Assembly: GCA_045121595.1 (NCBI GenBank)
Contig: JBGVGI010000091.1
Coordinates: forward strand, 124,001 to 188,000
Length of the DNA: 64,000 nucleotides
From: Fumia sp045121595
Lineage (GTDB): Bacteria; Bacillota; Clostridia; Oscillospirales; Ruminococcaceae
Reading direction: 5' to 3'
Below are positions 22,724-31,249 of the stretch, piece by piece. The notes beneath the pieces are model-generated. The model made no database searches and had not been told where the DNA came from. It saw nothing but the letters and a program-made list of their open reading frames with translations. The translations under genes were made by a program, and so were the position numbers. Numbering within the stretch: position 1 is the first letter of the stretch; every line of letters begins with the position of its first letter.

Positions 22724-25252
22724 ATGAAGATTCTTGCAATCGACTTTAATTCCCTTATGAACAGAGCGTTTTTTGCAATAAGGCATCTCTCTGCCCCCGA
22801 CGGCACACCAACGAATGCTATTTTAGGTTTTGCAAAAACTTATCTTAAACTTATAAACACCTTTAACCCTGACGTGACGGTGGCGGCTTTTGACGTACAT
22901 GCACCCACTTTCCGTCACAAGATGTTTGACGATTACAAGGGCACACGCAGTGCTACTGCGGACGAGCTTTTAGTACAGATGCCACTTGGTAAGGAGTTTG
23001 TGGATTTGGCAGGTGGTACGGTTGTAGGTATTGAAGGCTATGAAGCCGACGATATCTTAGGAACACTCGCAAAATACGCCGATAACACTGAAGACGTTAC
23101 CTGTATCATCGCAACGGGTGACCGTGACTCTTTGCAGCTTGTAAGTGACAAGGTTTCCGTTAATCTTGCCTCCAATAAGGGAGATATTCTTTTTACACCT
23201 GATCTGGTTTTTGAAAACTACGGTGTTACACCGAAACAGCTCATTGAGGTAAAATCTTTAATGGGTGACACCTCCGACAACATCCCAGGTGTCAAGGGAA
23301 TCGGCGAAAAAACTGCCCTTACCCTTATTCAGAATCACAATTCATTAAATGATATTTTAGAAAATATCGACTCAATTTTAGCTACCCCCCGTATCAAAAA
23401 TCTTATCATTGAGCATAAAGAAGAAGCTATTTTGAGCCGTAAGCTCGGTGAGATTTTCTGTGAAGTTCCCCTGCCCTTTGAAGTTGAAAATATCAAAGGC
23501 AAAGAAATCGATGCAGAACGTCTTACAGAGTTTTTGACAAAGTATAATCTCACTTCGGTTTTGCAGGGCTTTAATCTTGAGAGCAAAGCTCCCGCTAAGG
23601 AAAAGGAAATCACACCTTTTACCTTAAAAGAAAACCCTGAATTCAAATTAAGTAATCTTACCGAAATTTATTTTTTGGCATCCGATAATGAGATTTATCT
23701 TGTAACGGGTGAAAACGAGATATCCCACTTCACGGAAAACTTTGATGAAATTTTCGAAAAAATCGCAACAACCGATTTGCCGAAAATCACCTTCGATGCA
23801 AAGCCCGTTTACCGCTTAGCTTTTGCAAAAAACTTGGAATTTAAGTCTTTAAAACATGATTTAAAGCTTATGGCATACCTTTTAAACAACCTTGGCAAGG
23901 GTTATTCGATAAAAGAATTGAAGACAAGCTATCTTTCTGAATTCTCGACAACACTTCCCGAAGACGCCGAGAACTGCGCGGTTTTGCCGATGTTAAGCAA
24001 ATTGCTTTACAGTATAATTTCCGAAAAAAATATGAGTTTTCTCTATAAGGAAATCGAAATTCCCCTTTGTGAAGTACTCGCTTCTATGGAACACGAAGGA
24101 TTTATGGTTGACGAGAGAAGCTTGGTTGAATTCGGTGAAGATTTAGATGCAAAAATCGAAAAACTTAAAATAGAAATAATTGAACTCGCAGGAGTTCCTT
24201 TTAACGTAAACTCCACCCACCATCTTTCAGACGTTTTGTTTAACAGACTCGGTCTTCCGCCACAGAAAAAGACAAAGACAGGCTACTCCACCGATGCAGA
24301 CGTGCTTGATGCTATAAAGCATCTTCACCCTATCGTAAACAAGATTATCGAATACCGTCAGCTTTCAAAGCTTCACAGTACCTACGTTGTAGGACTTAAA
24401 AAGTGTATTATGCCCGACAGTCGTGTTCATACAACCTTTAACCAGACCGAAACGAGAACGGGACGTATAAGCTCACTTGAACCGAATGTGCAGAATATTC
24501 CCGTGCGTACAACTTTGGGTGCCGAGATGAGAAAATTCTTTGTAGCAAAGGAAAATCATTCCCTTATCGATGCCGACTATTCACAGATTGAACTGAGAAT
24601 CTTGGCGGATATATCAAAAGACGAGAATATGATAAAAGCCTTCAAAGATGGTGAAGATATCCACCAGACCACTGCTTCACAGGTGTTCGGTATCCCGTTT
24701 GAAGAAGTACCTTCCACCTTAAGAAGCCGTGCAAAGGCTATAAACTTCGGTATCGTTTACGGAATTTCGCCCTTCTCCCTTTCTCAGGATATCGGCGTTA
24801 CGATGCGTGAGGCAAAAGAATATATCGAAAACTACCTTAAAACCTATAGCGGTGTCGATGCTTATATGAAAAAGGCGGTTGAGGATGCAAGGATTAACGG
24901 ATTTGTTGAAACTCAGTTCCACAGACCGAGAACTTTGCCCGATATCAACAGTAAAAAACCTGCACTCCGCGGTTTTTCGGAGCGTGTGGCACTCAATATG
25001 CCGATTCAGGGCACTGCCGCAGATATCATAAAACTTGCGATGATTAAGGTTTACAGACGTTTTAAAGAAGAAAACTTAAAGTCCAAACTTATTTTGCAGG
25101 TACACGACGAACTTATGGTAGAATCCCCCGACGACGAAGTTCAAAAGGCAAAGGAAATTTTAAAAACCGAGATGGAAAATGCAGTAAAACTTTCGGTGAA
25201 TCTTGACGTAGACGTCGGTGTCGGCAAAAACTGGTATATTGCAAAAGGATAA
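22724..25252 (+). CDS. polA: DNA polymerase I
   Basis: 842 residues after GAAAGGA. The 5'-3' exonuclease domain (about 1-280) has 'DFNSLMNRAFFA', 'YEADDILGTLA' and 'GDRDSLQLV'. The middle domain (about 300-460) lacks the DxE exonuclease motif, so 3'-5' proofreading is probably absent, as in other Firmicutes Pol I. The polymerase domain has motif A 'DADYSQIELRILA', motif B 'RAKAINFGIVYG' and motif C 'LQVHDELMVE'. It fills gaps after RNA primer removal and repair. rimI follows after 4 nt. Confidence 0.96.
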   Translation: MKILAIDFNSLMNRAFFAIRHLSAPDGTPTNAILGFAKTYLKLINTFNPDVTVAAFDVHAPTFRHKMFDDYKGTRSATADELLVQMPLGKEFVDLAGGTVVGIEGYEADDILGTLAKYADNTEDVTCIIATGDRDSLQLVSDKVSVNLASNKGDILFTPDLVFENYGVTPKQLIEVKSLMGDTSDNIPGVKGIGEKTALTLIQNHNSLNDILENIDSILATPRIKNLIIEHKEEAILSRKLGEIFCEVPLPFEVENIKGKEIDAERLTEFLTKYNLTSVLQGFNLESKAPAKEKEITPFTLKENPEFKLSNLTEIYFLASDNEIYLVTGENEISHFTENFDEIFEKIATTDLPKITFDAKPVYRLAFAKNLEFKSLKHDLKLMAYLLNNLGKGYSIKELKTSYLSEFSTTLPEDAENCAVLPMLSKLLYSIISEKNMSFLYKEIEIPLCEVLASMEHEGFMVDERSLVEFGEDLDAKIEKLKIEIIELAGVPFNVNSTHHLSDVLFNRLGLPPQKKTKTGYSTDADVLDAIKHLHPIVNKIIEYRQLSKLHSTYVVGLKKCIMPDSRVHTTFNQTETRTGRISSLEPNVQNIPVRTTLGAEMRKFFVAKENHSLIDADYSQIELRILADISKDENMIKAFKDGEDIHQTTASQVFGIPFEEVPSTLRSRAKAINFGIVYGISPFSLSQDIGVTMREAKEYIENYLKTYSGVDAYMKKAVEDARINGFVETQFHRPRTLPDINSKKPALRGFSERVALNMPIQGTAADIIKLAMIKVYRRFKEENLKSKLILQVHDELMVESPDDEVQKAKEILKTEMENAVKLSVNLDVDVGVGKNWYIAKG

Positions 25253-25256
25253 AATT

Positions 25257-25697
25257 ATGATTATAAGACCAATGACAGAAGATGACGTGGAAGCGGTTTT
25301 CCTCATTGAGGAAGCCTCCTTCCCCGACCCATGGAGCAGAAAAAGTATAAGAGGTACTTTGCGTGAAAACTGCTCTTATATGCTTATAGCCGAAGAAGAC
25401 AGTAAGATAGCAGGATTTTTAAACAGTACCTATCTTTTTGACGAGCTTAATTTAAACCGAATTGCAGTTTTAAAAGAGTTTCAAAGAAAAAGTGTGGGTA
25501 CGCTTTTAATGGATAATATGCTTGATTTTTGTAAGAATAACGGCATTAAAAGGGTTATGCTCGAAGTGAGAAAGTCAAATATCCCTGCCCAAGGCTTGTA
25601 CAAATCCTTTGGCTTTGTATCGCTCGGTGAGAGGCAGAACTTCTACCAGAACCCTTCGGAGTCTGCAGTAATTATGGAAAAAATTATGGAGGAATAA
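25257..25697 (+). CDS. rimI: Ribosomal protein S18 alanine N-acetyltransferase
   Basis: 146 residues from the ATG at 25257, chosen because an upstream start would overlap polA. A GNAT domain starts with 'MIIRPMTEDDVEAVFLIEEA', has 'IAVLKEFQRKSVGTLLMDNM' (acetyl-CoA loop) and 'EVRKSNIPAQGLYKSFGF'. RimI acetylates the N-terminus of S18. It is placed directly before tsaD, as is common in Firmicutes. Confidence 0.92.
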   Translation: MIIRPMTEDDVEAVFLIEEASFPDPWSRKSIRGTLRENCSYMLIAEEDSKIAGFLNSTYLFDELNLNRIAVLKEFQRKSVGTLLMDNMLDFCKNNGIKRVMLEVRKSNIPAQGLYKSFGFVSLGERQNFYQNPSESAVIMEKIMEE

Positions 25698-25698
25698 A

Positions 25699-26718
25699 AT
25701 GAAAGACGTAACTATTTTGGCTATTGAAAGCTCCTGCGATGAAACTGCGGCTGCCGTTGTGAAAAACGGAAGAGAAGTCCTTTCAAACGTTATTTCCTCT
25801 CAGGTTGAAGAACATAAAAAATACGGCGGTGTAGTTCCCGAAATTGCATCACGCCGTCATTCTGAAAATATATGTTGGGTTGTGGACGGTGCACTCAAAG
25901 AGGCAAACGTCACACTTTCCGATATTGATGCGATTGCAGTAACCTATGCTCCCGGACTTATCGGTGCTTTGCTTGTAGGGGTAAATTACGCAAAAGGGCT
26001 TTCTATGGCATCTTCCTTACCCCTTATCCCTACACATCATATCCGTTCGCATATTGCGGCAAACTATATCACCCACCCCGATTTAAAACCGCCTTTTCTA
26101 TGTATGGTGGCATCAGGCGGTCACAGTCATATAATCGAAGTGCGTGATTATACCGATTTTAAGATTATCGGACGTACCCGTGACGATGCGGCAGGTGAAG
26201 CTTTTGACAAAGCGGCTCGTTCGATGGGTTATCCATACCCCGGCGGTATGTATATCGACAAGGCTTCAAAGACGGGTGACCCCAAAGCTTACAAGCTCCC
26301 CCGCCCTAAGGTTGAGGGAAGTAAATATGATTTCAGTTTCTCAGGACTTAAAACGGCTGTTATCAACACAATTCACAATGCCGAACAGAAAGGTACCGAG
26401 ATAAACCGTGAAGATTTAGCGGCATCTTTCCAGAATACCGTTTGTGACATAATCGCAGAAAAACTTATGGCGGCAGCAGAAGAACTCGGTTACAAAAAAA
26501 TCGTTCTCGCAGGTGGTGTTTCGGCAAACTCGGGACTTCGTGAAAGATTAGAAGATGAATGCAAAAAACGTAAATTTGAATTCTTTGTGCCGACTCTTGA
26601 CCTTTGCGGTGACAATGCCGCAATGGTAGGGGCTCAGGGCTATTATGAATTCTTAAACGGCAATACCGCAGACCTTTCACTTAATGCCGTAGCAACAAAG
26701 GATATTGAAAAAATATGA
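25699..26718 (+). CDS. tsaD: tRNA N6-threonylcarbamoyladenosine transferase
   Basis: 339 residues, the usual length. The Kae1/TsaD ASKHA fold starts with 'ILAIESSCDETAAAVV'. The metal ligands lie in 'THHIRSHIAANY' (H114 and H118), and 'KVEGSKYDFSFSGLKTAV' and 'LAGGVSANSGLRE' are present. With TsaB/TsaE partners (not in the window) it transfers threonylcarbamoyl to A37 of ANN-decoding tRNAs. The next gene overlaps its stop (ATGA). Confidence 0.95.
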   Translation: MKDVTILAIESSCDETAAAVVKNGREVLSNVISSQVEEHKKYGGVVPEIASRRHSENICWVVDGALKEANVTLSDIDAIAVTYAPGLIGALLVGVNYAKGLSMASSLPLIPTHHIRSHIAANYITHPDLKPPFLCMVASGGHSHIIEVRDYTDFKIIGRTRDDAAGEAFDKAARSMGYPYPGGMYIDKASKTGDPKAYKLPRPKVEGSKYDFSFSGLKTAVINTIHNAEQKGTEINREDLAASFQNTVCDIIAEKLMAAAEELGYKKIVLAGGVSANSGLRERLEDECKKRKFEFFVPTLDLCGDNAAMVGAQGYYEFLNGNTADLSLNAVATKDIEKI

Positions 26719-27047
26719 ATGACAAGAAATCAAAAATTATTCTTATAACATCGTCTGCTCTGGCACTTATGGTAATCATTCTGTTTACTTTCAGTTTTTC
26801 ACCGCAGATTTTCGGGAAAGATGAAATCCGTCTTACAACTGAAACTGTAACCGAAGAAAAGATTTCGATAAATGATGCAGATAAACTCCAGTTGATGAGG
26901 ATACCAAACGTCGGTGAGAAAACTGCCGAAAGCATTATCGCATATCGTGAAGAAAACGGCGGTTTTAAATCGCTCAAAGAGCTTATGAACGTCGAAAGAA
27001 TAGGTGAAAAGACCTACAAAAGATTATTACCATTTATTAAGGAGTGA
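26715..27047 (+). CDS. ComEA-like helix-hairpin-helix membrane protein
   Basis: 110 residues. One N-terminal membrane helix (about 9-28), a short linker, and a helix-hairpin-helix DNA-binding domain (about 50-110) with 'ISINDADKLQLMRIPNVGEK' and 'SIIAYREENGGFKSLKELMN'. ComEA proteins hold DNA outside the membrane during natural transformation. Here the SLBB domain of full ComEA is missing and no other com genes are near, so a competence role is only inferred. Confidence 0.82.
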   Translation: MNDKKSKIILITSSALALMVIILFTFSFSPQIFGKDEIRLTTETVTEEKISINDADKLQLMRIPNVGEKTAESIIAYREENGGFKSLKELMNVERIGEKTYKRLLPFIKE

Positions 27048-27068
27048 GGAAATCCTCACTCCTTTTTT
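27039..27068. terminator. Bidirectional terminator between convergent genes
   Basis: GGAGTGAGGA (27041-27050) and TCCTCACTCC (27053-27062) form a perfect stem with runs of A before and T after, so it suits both the polA cluster and the AraC gene. Confidence 0.85.
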
Positions 27069-27859
27069 CTGTACTCCGTTGGAGAAACTCCATATTCTCT
27101 TTTAAACAGTTTACTGTAATATAAAGGGTCGGAAAATCCGCAGTTTATGGCTATTTCCGAGATGGTGCTTTTAGTTGACAGAAGCATTTCCGCAGAAATC
27201 TTAAGCCTTATGCCGTTTTGGTATTTCACGGGAGTAGTACCCGTTATCTCAGAAAAAATATGCGAAAAACGGCTTTTTGAGTAGCCCGACATCTTCGCAA
27301 GTTCCTCTAAAGTTATATCCTTATTGTAGTTTATATTTATATAGGTAAGGATGGGAAGCAAAGTGTCATAATTATCGGTATTTTCGTTATTTGTATCAGA
27401 AATTTCGTAAATAAGTTCGAGTAAAGAAACGTTAGCATAGCGTTCCCTCTCAGGTTGGTGAAACCGTTGAATAAGGTTTGAAAAGCATTCAAAAATCCGC
27501 TTTTGAGGTTTTAAGAAATAAACACCGCTATTTATATTAAGGGTAGCAAAAAGTTCATCTACGGCATAACCACCGAAATGACACCATAAAGAGGTACAGT
27601 CAGTGTTAAAAACGTATCGTTGTTCTTCATATGGCGCATAAATCACAAGGTTACCTGAAGTCAGGGTATAAGTTTTTCCGTTATGCAAAACTTCGCACTC
27701 GCCCGACTGGATAAGCAAAAAATGATAATCGTATCTTCCCTTTTTTCTTACAATCACACCGCCTTTTAAGGTGTTCTGAAATCCACAACTATTGATTTTA
27801 AGAAAGCTTTCAACCTTAAAGTTTGTGGTATCGTTTTTATTTCCGTCCCATATAACCAT
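27056..27859 (-). CDS. AraC-family transcriptional regulator
   Basis: 267 residues. The N-terminal cupin sensor domain (about 30-150) has 'HFLLIQSGECEVLHNGKTYT' and 'LVIYAPYEEQRYVF'. Two HTH motifs form the C-terminal AraC domain: 'LEELAKMSGYSKSRFSHIF' and 'ISEIAINCGFSDPLYYSKLF'. It is divergent from the GH4 gene, so it probably activates it in response to an alpha-galactoside or related sugar. Confidence 0.93.
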   Translation of the reverse strand: MVIWDGNKNDTTNFKVESFLKINSCGFQNTLKGGVIVRKKGRYDYHFLLIQSGECEVLHNGKTYTLTSGNLVIYAPYEEQRYVFNTDCTSLWCHFGGYAVDELFATLNINSGVYFLKPQKRIFECFSNLIQRFHQPERERYANVSLLELIYEISDTNNENTDNYDTLLPILTYININYNKDITLEELAKMSGYSKSRFSHIFSEITGTTPVKYQNGIRLKISAEMLLSTKSTISEIAINCGFSDPLYYSKLFKREYGVSPTEYRKKE

Positions 27860-27971
27860 AATATCACCCGTTTAAATATAACATATTTTAGCATTTTTGT
27901 CCATATATTTATCATTATATTACATTTATTTTAAAAGAATATTAAGTTACAATAAAGCAGGAGGTGTTATA

Positions 27972-29285
27972 ATGAAAAAATTTGCTTTTATCGGGGCAGG
28001 AAGCTTACAATTCACAAGTAGTTGCGTACGTGACCTTCTTACCTTCGATAGCTTTAAAGACTCGGAATTTGCCTTAATGGATACAAATCCCGTAGCATTA
28101 AAGAACATAGAAAAAGTGGTAAGAAGAATTATAGATGAAATGGGTTGTCCTGATGCTAAAATCACTGTTACAGATGACAGGGCTACGGCTTTAAAAGGTG
28201 CCGACGGTGTGCTTTGCACTGTATTTAACGGTGATATCGACATCTGGCAGTACGATATACTGATACCGAAAAAGTACGGTGTCGATATAAATATCGGTGA
28301 TACGAGAAGTGTGTCGGGCATTTTCAGGGCACTGAGAAACATTCCTTTGATGCTTGACATCTGCAAGGATATCGAAAAATATTGTCCGAATGCCGTATTT
28401 TTAAACTATACAAATCCTATGTCGATGCTTTGTGCGGCTATGCAGAAGTATTCAAACGTTGAAGTGACGGGACTTTGCCACAGTGTTCAGGGTACTTTAA
28501 AAATGCTTGGTGAATGGCTTGACGTTCCATTTGAGGAAATTGATTTTCATTGTATGGGCGTTAATCATCAGGCTTTTTATACCCGTCTTGAGCACAAGGG
28601 GGTTGACCTTTACCCACGCCTTCGTAAGCTTATGGAAAATCCCGAATACTACAACAAAGAACAAGTACGAAACGAGATGTTCTTAAAGCTCGGGTACTAC
28701 GTTACAGAGTCAAGCGGTCACAACTCCGAATATAATCAGTGGTTTCGAAAACGCCCTGACCTTATCGAAAAATACTGTACTCACGGTACAGGGTGGAACC
28801 CGGGTGAACACGCTTATTCCCTTAATCTTCGCAAAGACAGAAAAGCAAATCTTGAGCGTCAGTATAATGAATGGCTCGAAAAAGATTTCGATAAGGAAAA
28901 AAGCAGTGAATACGCCGCTGACATCTTTAACGCAAGGCTTGGTGACGGTAAGCCGTTTATCTTTAACGGAAACGTTTTAAATCACTCGTCAATCCCGAAT
29001 TTACCCGATGATGCCTGTGTTGAAGTTCCCGTAGTTGCCGACAGAATGGGCTTTAAGACAACTATCGCAGGTAATCTCCCCGACCATATTGCGATTTTAG
29101 TAAACACAACGGCAAGAATGGAATCACTCGTTGTAGAAGCCGCAATGCATAAAAGCCGTGAAATGGTGTATCGTGCAGTTTATATGGACCCGCTTTCTTC
29201 TGCAGTATGCTCACTTGATGAAATCAAGAATATGTGTGACGAGCTTTTTGAAGTAAATAAAGATTTCCTTGGGGATTATAAATAG
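27972..29285 (+). CDS. GH4 glycosidase (alpha-galactosidase/alpha-glucosidase type)
   Basis: 437 residues from the ATG at 27972, after AGGAGGTG. An NAD-binding N-terminus ('FIGAGSLQFTSSCVRDLL') and the GH4 metal site in 'GLCHS' and 'GVNHQAFYTR' are visible. GH4 enzymes use NAD+ and Mn2+ to oxidise, then eliminate, the glycoside. 'LNYTNPMSMLCAAMQKY' suits the MelA-like branch. The divergent AraC protein is the likely regulator. The exact sugar is not shown by sequence. Confidence 0.92.
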   Translation: MKKFAFIGAGSLQFTSSCVRDLLTFDSFKDSEFALMDTNPVALKNIEKVVRRIIDEMGCPDAKITVTDDRATALKGADGVLCTVFNGDIDIWQYDILIPKKYGVDINIGDTRSVSGIFRALRNIPLMLDICKDIEKYCPNAVFLNYTNPMSMLCAAMQKYSNVEVTGLCHSVQGTLKMLGEWLDVPFEEIDFHCMGVNHQAFYTRLEHKGVDLYPRLRKLMENPEYYNKEQVRNEMFLKLGYYVTESSGHNSEYNQWFRKRPDLIEKYCTHGTGWNPGEHAYSLNLRKDRKANLERQYNEWLEKDFDKEKSSEYAADIFNARLGDGKPFIFNGNVLNHSSIPNLPDDACVEVPVVADRMGFKTTIAGNLPDHIAILVNTTARMESLVVEAAMHKSREMVYRAVYMDPLSSAVCSLDEIKNMCDELFEVNKDFLGDYK

Positions 29286-29287
29286 TA

Positions 29288-29319
29288 AAAAAACGGATGT
29301 GAATTTCACATCCGTTTTT
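29288..29319. terminator. Bidirectional terminator
   Basis: AAAACGGATGTGAA and TTCACATCCGTTTT form a 14-bp stem with a one-base loop, between the convergent GH4 and ABC exporter genes. Confidence 0.88.
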
Positions 29320-29320
29320 C

Positions 29321-31249
29321 TTATTCAAGTTCAAATGCGCCTGTGTAAAGCTTATAGTAATTACCCTTCTGGGCAATAAGCTCGTCATGGCTTCCGCGTT
29401 CGATAATTCTGCCTTTTTCAAGCACCATAATAACGTCGGAATTTCTTACAGTTGAAAGTCTGTGTGCAATAACGAATACCGTTCTTCCCTTCATCAAAGC
29501 GTCCATACCGCGTTGAACGATGGCCTCTGTACGGGTGTCGATGGAAGAAGTTGCTTCGTCTAAAATCATAACGGGAGGGTCAGCAACCGCCGCCCTTGCG
29601 ATAGATAAAAGCTGACGTTGTCCCTGAGAAAGTCCGCTTCCGTCACCTTTTAGCATTGTGTTATAGCCGTCAGGCAACATTCTTATAAAGCTGTCGGCAT
29701 TGGCAAGTTTTGCGGCAGCAATACATTCTTCATCGGTAGCATCGAGTCTGCCGTAGCGGAGGTTTTCCATAACTGTACCCGTAAAAAGATTTACGTCCTG
29801 CAAAACAACGCCTAAAGAACGCCTTAAATCGGACTTTTTAATCTTTTTGATGTTAATGCCGTCGTATCTTATCTTGCCGTCTGCGATATCGTAAAAGCGG
29901 TTTATAAGGTTTGTGATAGTGGTTTTACCTGCACCCGTTGCACCTACAAAGGCTATTTTCTGACCTGGCATTGCATAAAGACTTATACCGTGAAGTACGA
30001 TTTTTTCTTCGTTGTAGCCAAAGTCGACGTCGTTAAATCTGACTTCGCCACGAAGCTCAGTATAGGTAACGGTACCGTCCTCGTGGGGGTGTTTCCATGC
30101 CCAGATACCCGTACGGGTATCACTTTCCACCAAGGTATCACCTTCGTATTTCGCATAAACCAACGTTACGTAGCCTTCGTCTTTTTCGATTTCCTCATCG
30201 AGAAGGTTGAAAATACGTCCTGCACCTGCAAGTGCCATAATCATTGCAGAGAACTGCTGAGAAATCATACTTACAGGTCTTGTAAAGCTGTTTGCAAGTT
30301 GTAAGAAGGAGGCTATCATACCAAGGGTTAAAACGTTAAATCCCGAAAGGCTTAAGTTTGGCAACCCTGAAAGTGCCAACGCACCACCCGCTACCGCCAT
30401 AATAACGTAAAGGATATGACCGATATTATTGGTGACGGGCCCCATAATATTTGCAAACTTGTTTGCAGAAGTTGCGTTTTCAAATAGATTTTCATTTTTA
30501 ACGTCGAATTTTTCTTTTGCCTTATCTTCGTAACAGAAAACCTTTACAACCTTCTGGCCGTTAATCATTTCTTCGATATAGCCGTTTATATCACCGAGAG
30601 ATTTTTGTTGTTTTACAAAATACTTACCGCTTTGTCCTGCGATTTTTGCTACAATTTTAAGCATCAGGAAAACAAAAACCAAAAGCACGAGTGTAAGCCA
30701 TACACTGACAGAAAGCATAGCGGCGAAAACCGAAACAATCGTGACGAGTGAAGAAAAAGTCTGTGGAATACTCTGCGAAATCATCTGTCTTAAAGTATCA
30801 GTATCGTTAGTGTAATGGCTCATTACGTCGCCGTGAGTATGAGTGTCAAAGTACCTGATAGGAAGCTTCTGCATATGGGTAAACATATCGTTACGGACGT
30901 TTTTAAGAATACCCTGAGAAACTTTTACCATTATGAGGTTATAAGCTAAAGTAGTAAGCGCACCGATAAGGTAAACCCCTGCCATAAGCATAATGATTTT
31001 CAAAAGTCCTGAAAAATTGGGAACTGCTTCGAGCAGAAGCGGTGTAATGCAGTCGTCGATAAGATACTGCAGGAAAAGTGAGGAATAAACGCCTGCGACG
31101 GCACTTATAACAATGCAGATAAGCACTAACAAAAAGGAAAACTTGTAAGCCTTAAAATACTTAAAAAGTCTTTTTATCGTGTCCTTGCTGAGTTTTGGTT
31201 TTTCGCCTGCGGGCATCGTCATTCTCGGGCCTCTATGCATCTTCCTCAC
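29321..31249 (-). CDS. ABC exporter half-transporter, canonical ATP-site subunit
   Basis: 642 residues. Six membrane helices (about 30-330), then an ATPase domain. Walker A 'GATGAGKTT', signature 'LSQGQRQLL' and Walker B 'VMILDEATSSID', with the catalytic Glu present. An inserted charged stretch of about 40 residues ('LVESDTRTGIWAWKHPHEDG') sits between the two domains. It overlaps its partner by 17 nt. Such pairs form heterodimeric exporters of drugs, lipids or peptides (YheH/YheI, LmrCD type). Confidence 0.92.
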   Translation of the reverse strand: MRKMHRGPRMTMPAGEKPKLSKDTIKRLFKYFKAYKFSFLLVLICIVISAVAGVYSSLFLQYLIDDCITPLLLEAVPNFSGLLKIIMLMAGVYLIGALTTLAYNLIMVKVSQGILKNVRNDMFTHMQKLPIRYFDTHTHGDVMSHYTNDTDTLRQMISQSIPQTFSSLVTIVSVFAAMLSVSVWLTLVLLVFVFLMLKIVAKIAGQSGKYFVKQQKSLGDINGYIEEMINGQKVVKVFCYEDKAKEKFDVKNENLFENATSANKFANIMGPVTNNIGHILYVIMAVAGGALALSGLPNLSLSGFNVLTLGMIASFLQLANSFTRPVSMISQQFSAMIMALAGAGRIFNLLDEEIEKDEGYVTLVYAKYEGDTLVESDTRTGIWAWKHPHEDGTVTYTELRGEVRFNDVDFGYNEEKIVLHGISLYAMPGQKIAFVGATGAGKTTITNLINRFYDIADGKIRYDGINIKKIKKSDLRRSLGVVLQDVNLFTGTVMENLRYGRLDATDEECIAAAKLANADSFIRMLPDGYNTMLKGDGSGLSQGQRQLLSIARAAVADPPVMILDEATSSIDTRTEAIVQRGMDALMKGRTVFVIAHRLSTVRNSDVIMVLEKGRIIERGSHDELIAQKGNYYKLYTGAFELE

